This document shows positions 43,806 through 52,431 of a DNA stretch of 64,000 nucleotides, piece by piece. Numbering within the stretch: the stretch's first letter is position 1; each line of letters starts with the position of its first letter. The position numbers and the translations under genes are program-made. Source of the DNA: Alphaproteobacteria bacterium (GTDB lineage: Bacteria > Pseudomonadota > Alphaproteobacteria > Caulobacterales > Aquidulcibacteraceae); the NCBI GenBank assembly GCA_016124655.1, contig WGNI01000005.1, forward strand, positions 150,901-214,900. The letters are read 5' to 3'. The notes beneath the pieces are model-generated. The model saw nothing but the letters and a program-made list of their open reading frames with translations. It had not been told where the DNA came from and did not search any database.

Positions 43806-44251
43806 AGTCGTTCAGACGATTTGCGGTTGAGAACAAGTTCTCAAAACTCGCCACCGCGCCGGGCGGCATCCGCGCCATGCATGCCGTGCAGCGTGCGGAA
43901 GAGAACATCGAGCAATCCCGCGACGCGTATCTCGTTGTACTCGATGAAAAGATTGATTGCATCGCAGCGCTTGGCGCTTCGGTTGAGGCCGAGCAGGCCG
44001 CGATTTATCGCACCGCCAATGAAGTTTTTGCCGAAGCCGGCGCCTATGGCCTCAAGGAATTGAGCGCGGTCGCTCACAATCTGTGTTCGCTGACGACCGA
44101 CGATCGGCCCGCGCCGACCCAGGCGATGGTGGCCGTGCATGTCGACGCGATGCGGGCGTTGCGCCGGCCTGAGCTGGCCGGATCGCCGGAGGCGCGCGCG
44201 GCCGTTCTCGCCGGCCTGAAGGATCTTACGCGGCGGGCAGCGGCGCGTTAG
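43802..44251 (+). CDS. Last gene of the che operon, in the position of Caulobacter cheE
   Basis: 149-residue, mostly helical soluble protein with the segment ENIEQSRDAYLVVLDEKIDCI and a C-terminal Ala/Arg-rich helix. No enzymatic motif is recognised. Position and size match the gene called cheE at the end of the Caulobacter cluster. It overlaps the receiver gene by four bases. Its TAG stop is the left end of a palindrome. Function unknown. Confidence 0.75.
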   Translation: MKSFRRFAVENKFSKLATAPGGIRAMHAVQRAEENIEQSRDAYLVVLDEKIDCIAALGASVEAEQAAIYRTANEVFAEAGAYGLKELSAVAHNLCSLTTDDRPAPTQAMVAVHVDAMRALRRPELAGSPEARAAVLAGLKDLTRRAAAR

Positions 44252-44296
44252 AGCAATTTCCGCTCAAGTGGATCCCGGTTGAGCGGAAGAAATTGC
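44249..44296. repeat. Palindrome at the end of the che operon, arm containing the stop codon
   Basis: GCAATTTC plus CGCTCAA (44252-44266) pairs with TTGAGCGG-AAGAAATTGC (44279-44296), with one bulge. The left arm begins TAGAGCA, and that TAG is the stop of the last che gene. The style matches 10499-10560. A terminator function is possible, although no U-tract follows. Confidence 0.65.
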
Positions 44297-44311
44297 GACC
44301 AAACAAAGCCC

Positions 44312-44350
44312 TAGAATGCCCGATCCGATTCCATCGAATCGGGCGTTCTA
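44312..44350. terminator. 18-bp hairpin between convergent operons, possible bidirectional terminator
   Basis: The arms 44312-44329 (starting TAGAATGCCCGAT) and 44333-44350 (ending GGGCGTTCTA) pair with one mismatch and one wobble around a three-base loop. The right end includes the TAG stop of the minus-strand glycosyltransferase. There is no strong T-run on either side, so termination is inferred from the position. Confidence 0.5.
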
Positions 44351-45304
44351 TCGCGTCGCGGGCTCTTCATCGATATTGAAGCGTTCGCGCTCGATCACGA
44401 TCGGGCCGCCGCGCACCTGCGCGTGGATCGACGTGACGTATTCGCCCAGTATGCCGATAAAGATCAGCTGCACGCTGGAGAGAAAGAAAATCGCCACGAT
44501 CAGCGTCGTCACCCCGCGCGGCGCAGCGCTCGGATTGAGGAAATAGACCGCGATCGAAATCAGCGTGAACAGCAGGCACAACGCTGCAATTGCAAAACCC
44601 GCCATGGTACAAAGCCGTAAGGGCGCGCGGGTGAACGCAAAGATGCCATTGAAGGCCTGGTCGATCAGGCGCGGCAGGTTGAACCAGGAAACCCCGCGCT
44701 TGCGCGCCCGCCATGTATAATCGACCTGGATGCGCTTGAAGCCGACCGACGCCAGCATCCCGCGGATATACGGATAGCGATCGTCAAAGCTGAGTACAGC
44801 AGCCAGCACTTTCTTGTCGACAAGCTGAAATTCGCCGACATTTGGCGAAATCTCGAAATCGGAAAGCGCGTTGACGATGCGATAGAACGCGCCGCGCCCG
44901 ATCTGCATGAGGAAGGATTCTTCCCGCTGCGTGCGCGCGCCGGCGACGATCTCGTAGCCGTTCTCCCAATGCCGAACGAAATCGGTGATCAGCTCCGGCG
45001 GGTCCTGCATATCCGCCGGCAACAGCACCACCACCGCATCGCCGCTGGCGTAACGCAACGCATTGAAGGTCGAGCGCAGCGGTCCGAAATTGCGTGCGTT
45101 CAGGATCACTTTGACGCGCGGATCCTTCTGCGCCAAGCCGCGCAGGATTTCCGGCGTGCGGTCCGTCGAGCAATTGTCCGCGAACACGTGCTCCAGCCGG
45201 TAGTTCGGCAGCCGCTCGGCGAAGAGCGCGCTGACCGTGCGATAGCACTCCTCCACATTGTCTTCTTCATTGAAGCACGGCGTGACGACGCTGATCAGTT
45301 TCAT
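44348..45304 (-). CDS. GT2 family membrane glycosyltransferase (GtrB/DPM-like)
   Basis: 318 residues. A cytosolic GT2 domain starts VVTPCFNEEDN and has the metal motif PADMQDPPELI (about 96-106). Two membrane segments follow (about 231-256 and 266-289). This topology fits polyisoprenyl-phosphate glycosyltransferases, which move a sugar from an NDP donor to undecaprenyl phosphate. Last gene of the minus-strand operon, overlapping the epimerase by four bases. It may load the CDP-sugar made upstream for later transfer in the periplasm (inference). Confidence 0.88.
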   Translation of the reverse strand: MKLISVVTPCFNEEDNVEECYRTVSALFAERLPNYRLEHVFADNCSTDRTPEILRGLAQKDPRVKVILNARNFGPLRSTFNALRYASGDAVVVLLPADMQDPPELITDFVRHWENGYEIVAGARTQREESFLMQIGRGAFYRIVNALSDFEISPNVGEFQLVDKKVLAAVLSFDDRYPYIRGMLASVGFKRIQVDYTWRARKRGVSWFNLPRLIDQAFNGIFAFTRAPLRLCTMAGFAIAALCLLFTLISIAVYFLNPSAAPRGVTTLIVAIFFLSSVQLIFIGILGEYVTSIHAQVRGGPIVIERERFNIDEEPATR

Positions 45305-46230
45305 GCCGGCGTCTCCTTCGCGCGGCGCGCCGCGATGATGTCCGCGATGGCCGCGCGGTGCGGCGTGGGCGCAGGAAGCCGCAGCGCCGCACGGGTTTTG
45401 TCCATGTCCGCGACGAGCGTCTCTGGATCGTCGGCCCGGCGCGCCAGCGCGCCAAACCGCACAAGCTCCCCGCGATCGAGCAGCTCGGCGGCGATGGTCA
45501 CAAGCTCGCGGACCGAAACGCCTTCGCCGCGCGCGATGTTGTAGGCGCCGTCCGCGTCAGAGTCTGCGAGTGCGGCGAACATCGCGCCGATGTCGCGCGC
45601 ATCGAGATAGTCGCGCACCTGTAGTCCGTCGCTGCACGGCGCTTCGCGCCCCGCAAGGAGATTGTCGATCACGTCACGCATCAGACGCCCAGCGGGCTCG
45701 CGCGCGCCATAGCAGAAAAACACGCGGCCCCACGCGAAGGATAGGCCCAACTCCACCGCCGCGCGCGACAGCGCAAGATAGCTCGCCGCCTTCGCCGCGC
45801 CGTACAGCGTGCCCGGCGCAAGCGGCGTCGTTTCGCTCAAGCGTGAAAAGGACCAATCATACTCCGCGCAGCTGCCGCAGCCGACGAACCGCCTGCCGCC
45901 CGCATCCGCAAACGCGCGCGCCAGCCGCAGCGTCGCATCCAGCCAGTCGAGATTGTCCAAGCTCGTCCAACGTGCGCGCGGATCGCTCGACCAAGCGAAA
46001 TGCACAAGCGATTGCGCCTCGATGCGCGCCACCACATCGCGCACGGCGCGCGGATCCATGAGATCGCACACGTGCGCGATCGCGCCATCGAGATCATCGC
46101 CGGCCGGCCGCGCACGGTCCAATGAATGCACCTCAAAGCCGCGCGCGATCAACGGCGCAAGCGCGGCGCGGCCCAGAAAGCCGTTGGCGCCGGTCACCAC
46201 GACGCGCCGGGCGGCGGCGGGCTGCGTCAT
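45301..46230 (-). CDS. NAD-dependent epimerase/reductase (extended SDR) of the CDP-sugar operon
   Basis: 309 residues. Rossmann motif TGANGFLG (about 14-21) and catalytic YGAAK (Tyr-x3-Lys) are clear. Members in NDP-deoxysugar pathways epimerise or reduce the 4-keto intermediate. Its place after the dehydratase and methyltransferase suggests the last modification before transfer. It overlaps both neighbours by four bases. Whether it reduces or epimerises cannot be decided from sequence alone. Confidence 0.82.
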   Translation of the reverse strand: MTQPAAARRVVVTGANGFLGRAALAPLIARGFEVHSLDRARPAGDDLDGAIAHVCDLMDPRAVRDVVARIEAQSLVHFAWSSDPRARWTSLDNLDWLDATLRLARAFADAGGRRFVGCGSCAEYDWSFSRLSETTPLAPGTLYGAAKAASYLALSRAAVELGLSFAWGRVFFCYGAREPAGRLMRDVIDNLLAGREAPCSDGLQVRDYLDARDIGAMFAALADSDADGAYNIARGEGVSVRELVTIAAELLDRGELVRFGALARRADDPETLVADMDKTRAALRLPAPTPHRAAIADIIAARRAKETPA

Positions 46231-47462
46231 GCCTCGACGCGCAGCTCTGGGATCGCCGTCACGAACCGCACGCCGCGGTCGCGCAAATCCTGCGATTGCG
46301 CGATCACTTCATCGCGAATGTTCCACGGCAGGATCACAAGAAAATCCGGCGGCGCATCGCGCAGCGCCTGCGGATCGCGCACCGGAATGCGGCTGCCTGG
46401 CAAGAGCGTGTTCTGCTTGGCGGGGTTGCGATCGACGCAAAAGGAAATCAGCTCCGGCCCAACGCCGCAATAATTCAAAAGCGTATTGCCCTTCGCCGCC
46501 GCGCCATACGCCGCAACGCTTTTGCCGCTGGCCTTGGCGTTGCGCAGGAACGAGAGGAACGCGTCGCGCACGCCCTGCGCCTTGGCCTCGAACCCCGCAT
46601 AGCCTTCCGGCGCATCCAAATGATGCGCGCGCTCCTTTGCAAGAACCGCCGCCACGCGCGGGCCCAATGCGTGGCTTGCGCTCTCCAGGCAAGCATAGAC
46701 GCGCAGCGAGCCGCCATGCGTCGGCAACTCTTCAACGTCAAAGACGCGCAGGCCATGCCGCGCGAACAACTTCTCGATCGCCAACAGCGAAAGATACGAA
46801 TAGTGCTCGTGATAGATCGTATCGAACTGGTTGTGCGCGATCAGGTTCAAAAGGTGGGGAAACTCCACCGTATAGACGGCCTCGCCCTGCAGCAGGATCG
46901 CGAGCCCAGCCGCGAAATCGTTGATGTCGGGCACATGCGCCAGAACATTCGCCGAGCAGATCAGCCGCGGCGCCAGGCCTTCATCGCGCATTGTTTGCGC
47001 CGTCTCGCGACCGAAAAACGCCACACGCGTCGGTACGCCGATTTCGATCGCGCGCTGCGCCACGTTCGCCGCCGGCTCAACGCCCAGCACGGGCGCGCCG
47101 GCCTGCTTGAAATACTGCAACAGATAGCCGTCATTGGACGCAATTTCGACCACCAGCGTGTCCGCGTTCAGCGCAAACTGCGCCATCGCCATCGTCGCGT
47201 ACGCTTTGCAGTGCGCCAGCCAGCTGTCCGAGAACGACGAGAAATACGCATAATCATGGGCGAAAATATCTTCCGGCGTGCTCGCTTCATCGGCCTGCAC
47301 GAGCAAGCACGCATCGCACACGCGCACGCGCAGGGGATATGTCGGCTCAGGCTTGTCCGCAGTTTCTGGTCGCACATAGGAGTTCGCCAGCGGCTGCGCG
47401 CCCAGATCAATCAGGATGCGCGGCGCAGGCAGCCCGCAGCCGCGGCACAGCGGAGCGCTCAT
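46227..47462 (-). CDS. Sugar C-methyltransferase (TylCIII/NovU-like)
   Basis: 411 residues in three parts. The N-terminal zinc-binding Cys motif is CRGCG with CDACLL (about 6-10 and 49-54). A central SAM fold has VVEIASNDGYLLQYF and VLGVEPAANVA. The C-terminal domain has VAAYGAAAKGNTLLNY. This is the build of NDP-hexose C-methyltransferases that methylate 4-keto-deoxysugars. It overlaps rfbG and the epimerase by four bases each, so it probably methylates the CDP-4-keto-6-deoxyglucose made by RfbFG (inference). Confidence 0.85.
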   Translation of the reverse strand: MSAPLCRGCGLPAPRILIDLGAQPLANSYVRPETADKPEPTYPLRVRVCDACLLVQADEASTPEDIFAHDYAYFSSFSDSWLAHCKAYATMAMAQFALNADTLVVEIASNDGYLLQYFKQAGAPVLGVEPAANVAQRAIEIGVPTRVAFFGRETAQTMRDEGLAPRLICSANVLAHVPDINDFAAGLAILLQGEAVYTVEFPHLLNLIAHNQFDTIYHEHYSYLSLLAIEKLFARHGLRVFDVEELPTHGGSLRVYACLESASHALGPRVAAVLAKERAHHLDAPEGYAGFEAKAQGVRDAFLSFLRNAKASGKSVAAYGAAAKGNTLLNYCGVGPELISFCVDRNPAKQNTLLPGSRIPVRDPQALRDAPPDFLVILPWNIRDEVIAQSQDLRDRGVRFVTAIPELRVEA

Positions 47463-48550
47463 GCGGAAACATCCTCAAGCCGCGCCATATAGGCGTCGAT
47501 TTGTCCAAGTGTATGCGCGCGCATGTCCGCGCCGCCGCGCCAGGCTTTGTACCAATCCGCCGTCCAGCCGATCGCATCAGGCAAAGCCAGCGCGGGCCGC
47601 CAGCCCAGTTTCGCGCGCGCCTTCGCGGAATCGAGCTGCAACAGATGCGCTTCGTGGGGCGCATTGGGATCGACCCGATGCACGAGCGTGCCTGCGCCGA
47701 GCGCCTGCATGAAATCCTGCGCCACCGCGCCGACAGCGCGCGCGTCGCCGTTGTCCGGCCCAAAATTCCAACCCTCGTCGAAGCCGCCTTCGGGCTGCGT
47801 GCAAAGCCGCTCCGCCAACATCAGATACCCGCACAGCGGATCGAGCGCATGCTGCCACGGCCGCACTGCCTTTGGATTGCGCAGCACCGCTTCGCCGGAC
47901 GCGCTCGCCGCGCCGCGCACGAGATCGGGGATCAGCCGGTCTTCGGAGAAATCTCCGCCGCCGATCACATTGCCCGCCCGCGCCGTAGCGACGCGCGCGG
48001 GATGCGCGTCCGCCGCGTCCGCGCGGAAATACGAGCGCCGCATCGCCTGGGCGACAAGCTCGGCCGCGCCCTTGGATGCGGAATAGGGATCATGCCCGCC
48101 CATCGGCTCGTTCTCGCGATACGGCCACAGCCATTCGCGGTTCTCGTAGCATTTGTCTGAGGTGACAATGACGATCGCGCGCACGTCGCCCGATTGCCGC
48201 GCCGCGTTGAGAACGATCGCGGGCCCAAGCGTGTTGACCGCAAACGTCTCCACCGGATCGCGATAGGATTTGCGCACCAGCGATTGCGCCGCGAGATGCA
48301 ACACGATCTCCGGCCGCGCGGCGCGCATCGCGGATTCAACGCGCGCGCCATCCTGGATGTCGGCGATTGTCGAGCGCACGTCGCCGTCAACGCCGGCCAG
48401 CCCGTAAAGATGCGGCGCGCCGTCCGGCGCGAGCGCAAGGCCCGACACCTCCGCGCCCAGGCGCTTCAGCCAAAGGCTCAGCCACGCGCCCTTGAAACCG
48501 GTGTGCCCGGTGACGAGAACGCGCCGGCCGCGCCAGAAGGTGGAATTCAT
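47459..48550 (-). CDS. rfbG: CDP-glucose 4,6-dehydratase
   Basis: 363-residue SDR-type dehydratase. NAD site VTGHTGFKGAW (about 13-23), catalytic YSASK and the family block VRPWQHALDPLCGYL are present. It converts CDP-glucose to CDP-4-keto-6-deoxyglucose, the branch point to several dideoxy and branched sugars. It overlaps rfbF by four bases and the methyltransferase by four. An in-frame GTG at 48565 is a less likely start because the ATG forms the ATGA overlap. Confidence 0.93.
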   Translation of the reverse strand: MNSTFWRGRRVLVTGHTGFKGAWLSLWLKRLGAEVSGLALAPDGAPHLYGLAGVDGDVRSTIADIQDGARVESAMRAARPEIVLHLAAQSLVRKSYRDPVETFAVNTLGPAIVLNAARQSGDVRAIVIVTSDKCYENREWLWPYRENEPMGGHDPYSASKGAAELVAQAMRRSYFRADAADAHPARVATARAGNVIGGGDFSEDRLIPDLVRGAASASGEAVLRNPKAVRPWQHALDPLCGYLMLAERLCTQPEGGFDEGWNFGPDNGDARAVGAVAQDFMQALGAGTLVHRVDPNAPHEAHLLQLDSAKARAKLGWRPALALPDAIGWTADWYKAWRGGADMRAHTLGQIDAYMARLEDVSA

Positions 48551-49320
48551 GGCCACACTTTCCACGGCGCGCCCTTGGCCCAGAGATCCTCCAACATGGT
48601 TTTTTCGCGCAACGTATCCATCGGCTGCCAGAACCCGGCATGGCGATACGCGTTCAGCTGGCCTTCCGCGGTGAGCCGCTCCAGCGGCGCGCGCTCCCAG
48701 ATGGTTTGATCGTCGCCGAGATAATCGCCGACCTTCGGCGAAAGCACGAAGAACCCGCCATTGATCCAGGTTTCATCCGTCTCCGGCTTCTCCGCGAATG
48801 CGCTGACCTGATCGCCTTCCAGCATCAGAAGCCCGAAGCGCTGTTGCGGCGGCACGGCGGTCACGGTCGCAAGCTTGCCGCTCGCGCGATGCGCGGCGAT
48901 CACCGAAGCGATGTTCACATCGCTCAAGCCGTCGCCATAGGTCATGCAGAACGCGTCGTCGTCGCCCAGCAAAGGCATCACGCGCTTCAGCCGGCCGCCG
49001 GTCATGGTGTTGAGCCCGGTGTCGACCAGCGTCACGCGCCACGGCTCGACCTGGTTTTGAATCACCTGCATCTGCCCGCCATTGCGGAAATCGAACGTCA
49101 CATCGCTCATGTGCAGGAAGTAGTTGGCGAAATATTCCTTGATCACGTAGCCGCGATAGCCGAGGCAGATGATGAAGTCGTTCACGCCCCAATGGCTGTA
49201 AAGCTTAATGATGTGCCACAGGATCGGGTATCCGCCGATCTGCACCATCGGTTTGGGGATGCGGTCGGTCTCTTCCGAGAGACGCGTGCCCAGCCCGCCC
49301 GCGAGAATGACGCACTTCAT
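48547..49320 (-). CDS. rfbF: Glucose-1-phosphate cytidylyltransferase
   Basis: 257-residue nucleotidyltransferase. N-terminal signature KCVILAGGLGTRLSEETDRIPKPM (begins at residue 2; seen in part) and NDFIICLGYRGYVIKEYF are typical, with WINGGFFVLSP near the product site. It makes CDP-glucose from CTP and glucose 1-phosphate. First gene of a five-gene operon in which every junction is an ATGA overlap. A divergent leuB start lies 134 bases away. Confidence 0.95.
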   Translation of the reverse strand: MKCVILAGGLGTRLSEETDRIPKPMVQIGGYPILWHIIKLYSHWGVNDFIICLGYRGYVIKEYFANYFLHMSDVTFDFRNGGQMQVIQNQVEPWRVTLVDTGLNTMTGGRLKRVMPLLGDDDAFCMTYGDGLSDVNIASVIAAHRASGKLATVTAVPPQQRFGLLMLEGDQVSAFAEKPETDETWINGGFFVLSPKVGDYLGDDQTIWERAPLERLTAEGQLNAYRHAGFWQPMDTLREKTMLEDLWAKGAPWKVWP

Positions 49321-49454
49321 AGGGCGCTCCTGACGTCGCGCGTGAGGGAAGTCGCCGCTTCCCGCCCCGCCTTACGCGGTTGTACGCGCGCCATTCAAGC
49401 CCGGCGCCGCGGCCTTGGTTGACAAACGCCCCTCTGCCCTGAAAACCCTGGAAC

Positions 49455-50513
49455 ATGGCGAAAACATTGCTGCTCCTGCCCGGCGACGGCATCGGCCCTG
49501 AGGTGATTGCCGAAGTTCGGCGGGTTTTGGACGCGCTGGCGCTCCCGCTCAGCGTGTCGGAAGCGCCGTTCGGCGGCGCAGCGCTTGACGCCGAAGGCGT
49601 GCCAATATCGGACACCACCGTCCGCGCCGCGATCGCCGCCGATGCGGTGCTCATGGGCGCCGTTGGCGGGCCGAAATGGGCGTCCGCCCCGCGCGACAAG
49701 CGCCCGGAGGCCGGCCTCCTGCGCCTGCGCAAGGACATGGCGGTGTTCGCCAATCTGCGTCCCGCGCTCTGCTTTGCGGCCCTGGCCGACGCCTCGCCCT
49801 TAAAGCCCGATCTGGTTGCAGGTCTCGACATCATGATCGTGCGCGAACTGACCGGCGGGGTCTATTTCGGCGAGCCGCGCGGCATTGAAACGCTGCCCGG
49901 CGGCGGGCGCCGCGGCGTCGATACGCAAGTCTACACCACCGCGGAAATTCATCGCGTCGCCCGCGTGGCGTTTGAACTTGCCCGCAAGCGCAACAATCGC
50001 GTGCACTCCGCGGAAAAATCCAACGTCATGGAATCCGGCCTCTTGTGGCGCGAGGAAGTGACCGCGCTGCACAAGGCCGAATACGCCGACGTGAAACTCG
50101 AACACATCCTGGCCGACAATTGCGCCATGCAATTGGTCAAGGCGCCCAAGCAATTCGACGTCATCCTCACCGACAATCTCTTCGGCGATCTTTTGAGCGA
50201 TGAAGCCGCGATGCTGACGGGCTCGATCGGGTTGTTGCCGTCGGCCGCGCTGGGGGAGGCGGGCAGGCCCGGCCTTTATGAACCCGTGCACGGCTCCGCG
50301 CCCGATATCGCCGGCAAGGGGATCGCCAATCCTTTGGCGGCGTTGTTGTCGCTCGCGATGGCGCTGCGCCTGTCGCTCGGCTTTGCCGAAGCCGCCGATC
50401 GCCTGGAGACCGCCGTCCGCGCAGCGCTCGACGCCGGCGCCCGCACGCCCGATCTTGGCGGAGCGTCGACGACCCACGCTATGGGCGACGCCGTCATCGC
50501 CGGGCTTCGTTAG
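49455..50513 (+). CDS. leuB: 3-isopropylmalate dehydrogenase
   Basis: 352-residue leucine-synthesis enzyme that oxidatively decarboxylates 3-isopropylmalate. Motifs: [10 protein letters not shown], the substrate site [22 protein letters not shown] and the NAD-binding region [14 protein letters not shown]. Normal length, full frame. A TTGACA lies at 49419-49424, but no convincing -10 follows. The next gene starts four bases after the stop. Confidence 0.95.
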   Translation: MAKTLLLLPGDGIGPEVIAEVRRVLDALALPLSVSEAPFGGAALDAEGVPISDTTVRAAIAADAVLMGAVGGPKWASAPRDKRPEAGLLRLRKDMAVFANLRPALCFAALADASPLKPDLVAGLDIMIVRELTGGVYFGEPRGIETLPGGGRRGVDTQVYTTAEIHRVARVAFELARKRNNRVHSAEKSNVMESGLLWREEVTALHKAEYADVKLEHILADNCAMQLVKAPKQFDVILTDNLFGDLLSDEAAMLTGSIGLLPSAALGEAGRPGLYEPVHGSAPDIAGKGIANPLAALLSLAMALRLSLGFAEAADRLETAVRAALDAGARTPDLGGASTTHAMGDAVIAGLR

Positions 50514-50517
50514 CGCA

Positions 50518-51135
50518 ATGTGCAACTACTACCAGAACGACATCCGCAAGGCCGGGCGCGAACGCGAATTCTACGGCTTCGACGAATTCTCCGAAATTCC
50601 GCTCGATATCTATCCCGACAGCCTCACCGGGATCATCACGCTCAACGCTGACGGCGAGCCGCAATGGCGCGCTATGCGCTGGGGTTTTCCGCCCCCGCCA
50701 AAAGCCGTGCAGCGGCCGGTCACGAACGTGCGCAATCTCACTTCCCCCTATTGGAGAGGCTGGCTGAAGCCGGAATTCCGTTGCCTCGTGCCGTTCACCC
50801 GCTTTTCCGAATACGAAGACTCAAGCCCTAAGGGCAAAAAGAAAATCCGCTGGTTCAACGTAAAGGACGCGCCCATGGCCGCGTTCGCCGGCATCTGGCG
50901 GCCCTGGACCGGCGTGCGCGGACCGAAATCGCGCCCGGTCGAAGGCGAGCATCTGCTCTACGCCTTCCTCACCTGCGCGCCGAATGCGGTCGTCGCCCCC
51001 ATTCACGCCAAGGCCATGCCGGTGATCCTGCACACTCCGGAAGCCCAGGACGCCTGGCTCACAGCGCCCGCATCCGCCGTCGAGGCGATCGCCCAGCCGT
51101 TGCCGGAAGAAGAGCTGGCGCTGGAAGCGGCGTGA
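50518..51135 (+). CDS. SOS response-associated peptidase family (YedK/HMCES-like)
   Basis: 205-residue protein. Cys2 at the N terminus (MCNYY) is the residue that forms the thiazolidine DNA-protein crosslink with abasic sites in this family. Supporting residues seen: NVRNL, PFTRFSEYE (Glu) and HAKAMPVIL (His). It protects abasic sites in single-stranded DNA. Starts four bases after leuB, so may be co-transcribed without an obvious link. An insertion GPKSRPVEGEH makes it slightly longer than the minimal form. Confidence 0.86.
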   Translation: MCNYYQNDIRKAGREREFYGFDEFSEIPLDIYPDSLTGIITLNADGEPQWRAMRWGFPPPPKAVQRPVTNVRNLTSPYWRGWLKPEFRCLVPFTRFSEYEDSSPKGKKKIRWFNVKDAPMAAFAGIWRPWTGVRGPKSRPVEGEHLLYAFLTCAPNAVVAPIHAKAMPVILHTPEAQDAWLTAPASAVEAIAQPLPEEELALEAA

Positions 51136-51143
51136 CGCGCCGG

Positions 51144-52274
51144 TCAAACAATGCCGTGCGCGACGGCCCACACGCCGAATTCAGGATCGTCCAACGCATA
51201 GTCGGAACGGCCGTCCAGACGCGAAACCATGTCCAGGCGCATCAGCCGGCGAAGCCCAGACTGCACTTGCGCCGCGCTCGGCGTCGGCCCGCCAAGCATC
51301 GCGCCAAGTTTCTTTCGGTGCTCTTCCGAAAACGGTGCGCGCTCGTCGCCGGCTAGGCTTTTCACCAGCGCGCGCTCAAGCGGGCTGAGCGAAAGCCATG
51401 TGTGGTCGAAACCAAGATCGCTCACCAGCCGCGCGCGCAATTTCACGGCGCACTTGGCCAGATTGCGCTCCGGATCGAGCGCCGCCAGCTCCAGCAGCTT
51501 ACGAAAGAAGAACGGGCTCGCATGGGACTGCTCGAAGGCTTCAAGCGCGGCCTTCCTGTTCAGCTTGAAGCCGGTGATGGTTTCAAATGTCGCCAACAGA
51601 TAATCGACGAAATCCTCGTCCAGCGGCGGCAATTCAATCGGCGTGGCGAATTGAAAGAACGGCGCCCCGCGCCTCGCGAACATCGCATTCAGGCGGTCGC
51701 GATTGGAGCCGGTGAAGACAGCCGCCACATCATTGCGGCGCGTGTCCAGGCTGGTGCGAAGCGTGGCCACCAGCGGCGCGTTGTTTCGATCGCCCGCCAA
51801 GTCCTGCACCTCATCGAACAGGATCAGCACGCGCTTGCGGGTTTGCGCGAGTGCGCCAATCAGGGCGTCAATGCGCAAAAGCACGTCAGCCGGCGGTTCG
51901 CCGCGCAACGTCGTCAGATCGATTTCCGCTTTGGCCCCAAATCCGCCGGCCTCGCCGGAAAGCGTGAGCTTGGGGGAGATGCGTTTGGCCGCTTCGCCGA
52001 GGCGCGCCGCCAATGATCCGCCCTGCAGCGCCATCTCTAGCGCTTGCAGAATCGTCGCCGCCGGGGAAAGCGGGGAGAGCCAGAAGCTGACATAAACGAC
52101 AAGGCATTTGGCTTGCTCGGCCGCGGGCGCGAAGTCTTGCAGGAGAAATTCGGTCTTTCCGGTCCGCCGGCGCCCGAACAGCACGAGCGCATTGGTCATG
52201 CCGCTGGTGATGAGTCCCAGATGCGCCTTTGCCGCCGCCGTCCGGGGATAATGCCAGGGGTCCCGTTTCGCCAT
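51144..52274 (-). CDS. Stand-alone P-loop ATPase with C-terminal winged-helix-like region
   Basis: 376 residues. Walker A is GRRRTGKT (34-41), Walker B is VLILFDEVQDL (about 147-157), and FTGSNRDRL looks like a sensor-1 segment, as in archaeal-type AAA/STAND ATPases. The last 100 residues (SPLERALVKSLAG, LRRLMRLDMVSRL) resemble a winged helix. No toxin, nuclease or protease domain is attached and no defence gene is adjacent. Lower-GC upstream region than neighbours. Could be a regulator or part of a mobile/defence function; function unknown. Confidence 0.72.
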   Translation of the reverse strand: MAKRDPWHYPRTAAAKAHLGLITSGMTNALVLFGRRRTGKTEFLLQDFAPAAEQAKCLVVYVSFWLSPLSPAATILQALEMALQGGSLAARLGEAAKRISPKLTLSGEAGGFGAKAEIDLTTLRGEPPADVLLRIDALIGALAQTRKRVLILFDEVQDLAGDRNNAPLVATLRTSLDTRRNDVAAVFTGSNRDRLNAMFARRGAPFFQFATPIELPPLDEDFVDYLLATFETITGFKLNRKAALEAFEQSHASPFFFRKLLELAALDPERNLAKCAVKLRARLVSDLGFDHTWLSLSPLERALVKSLAGDERAPFSEEHRKKLGAMLGGPTPSAAQVQSGLRRLMRLDMVSRLDGRSDYALDDPEFGVWAVAHGIV

Positions 52275-52431
52275 CAGCCAGTTTTAGCCAGAATCGGATA
52301 ATTAGGCAATAAGAGCTAACCCTGGCCGATCGGTCGGCGCCCATCTCTGTGCTCGAAACATTGGCTAGGTGCGGGACTTCCTATATCAAGCCCGGTTCGC
52401 GGGCCGATTTGCCTGTGTTCTGGAGAGTGAA

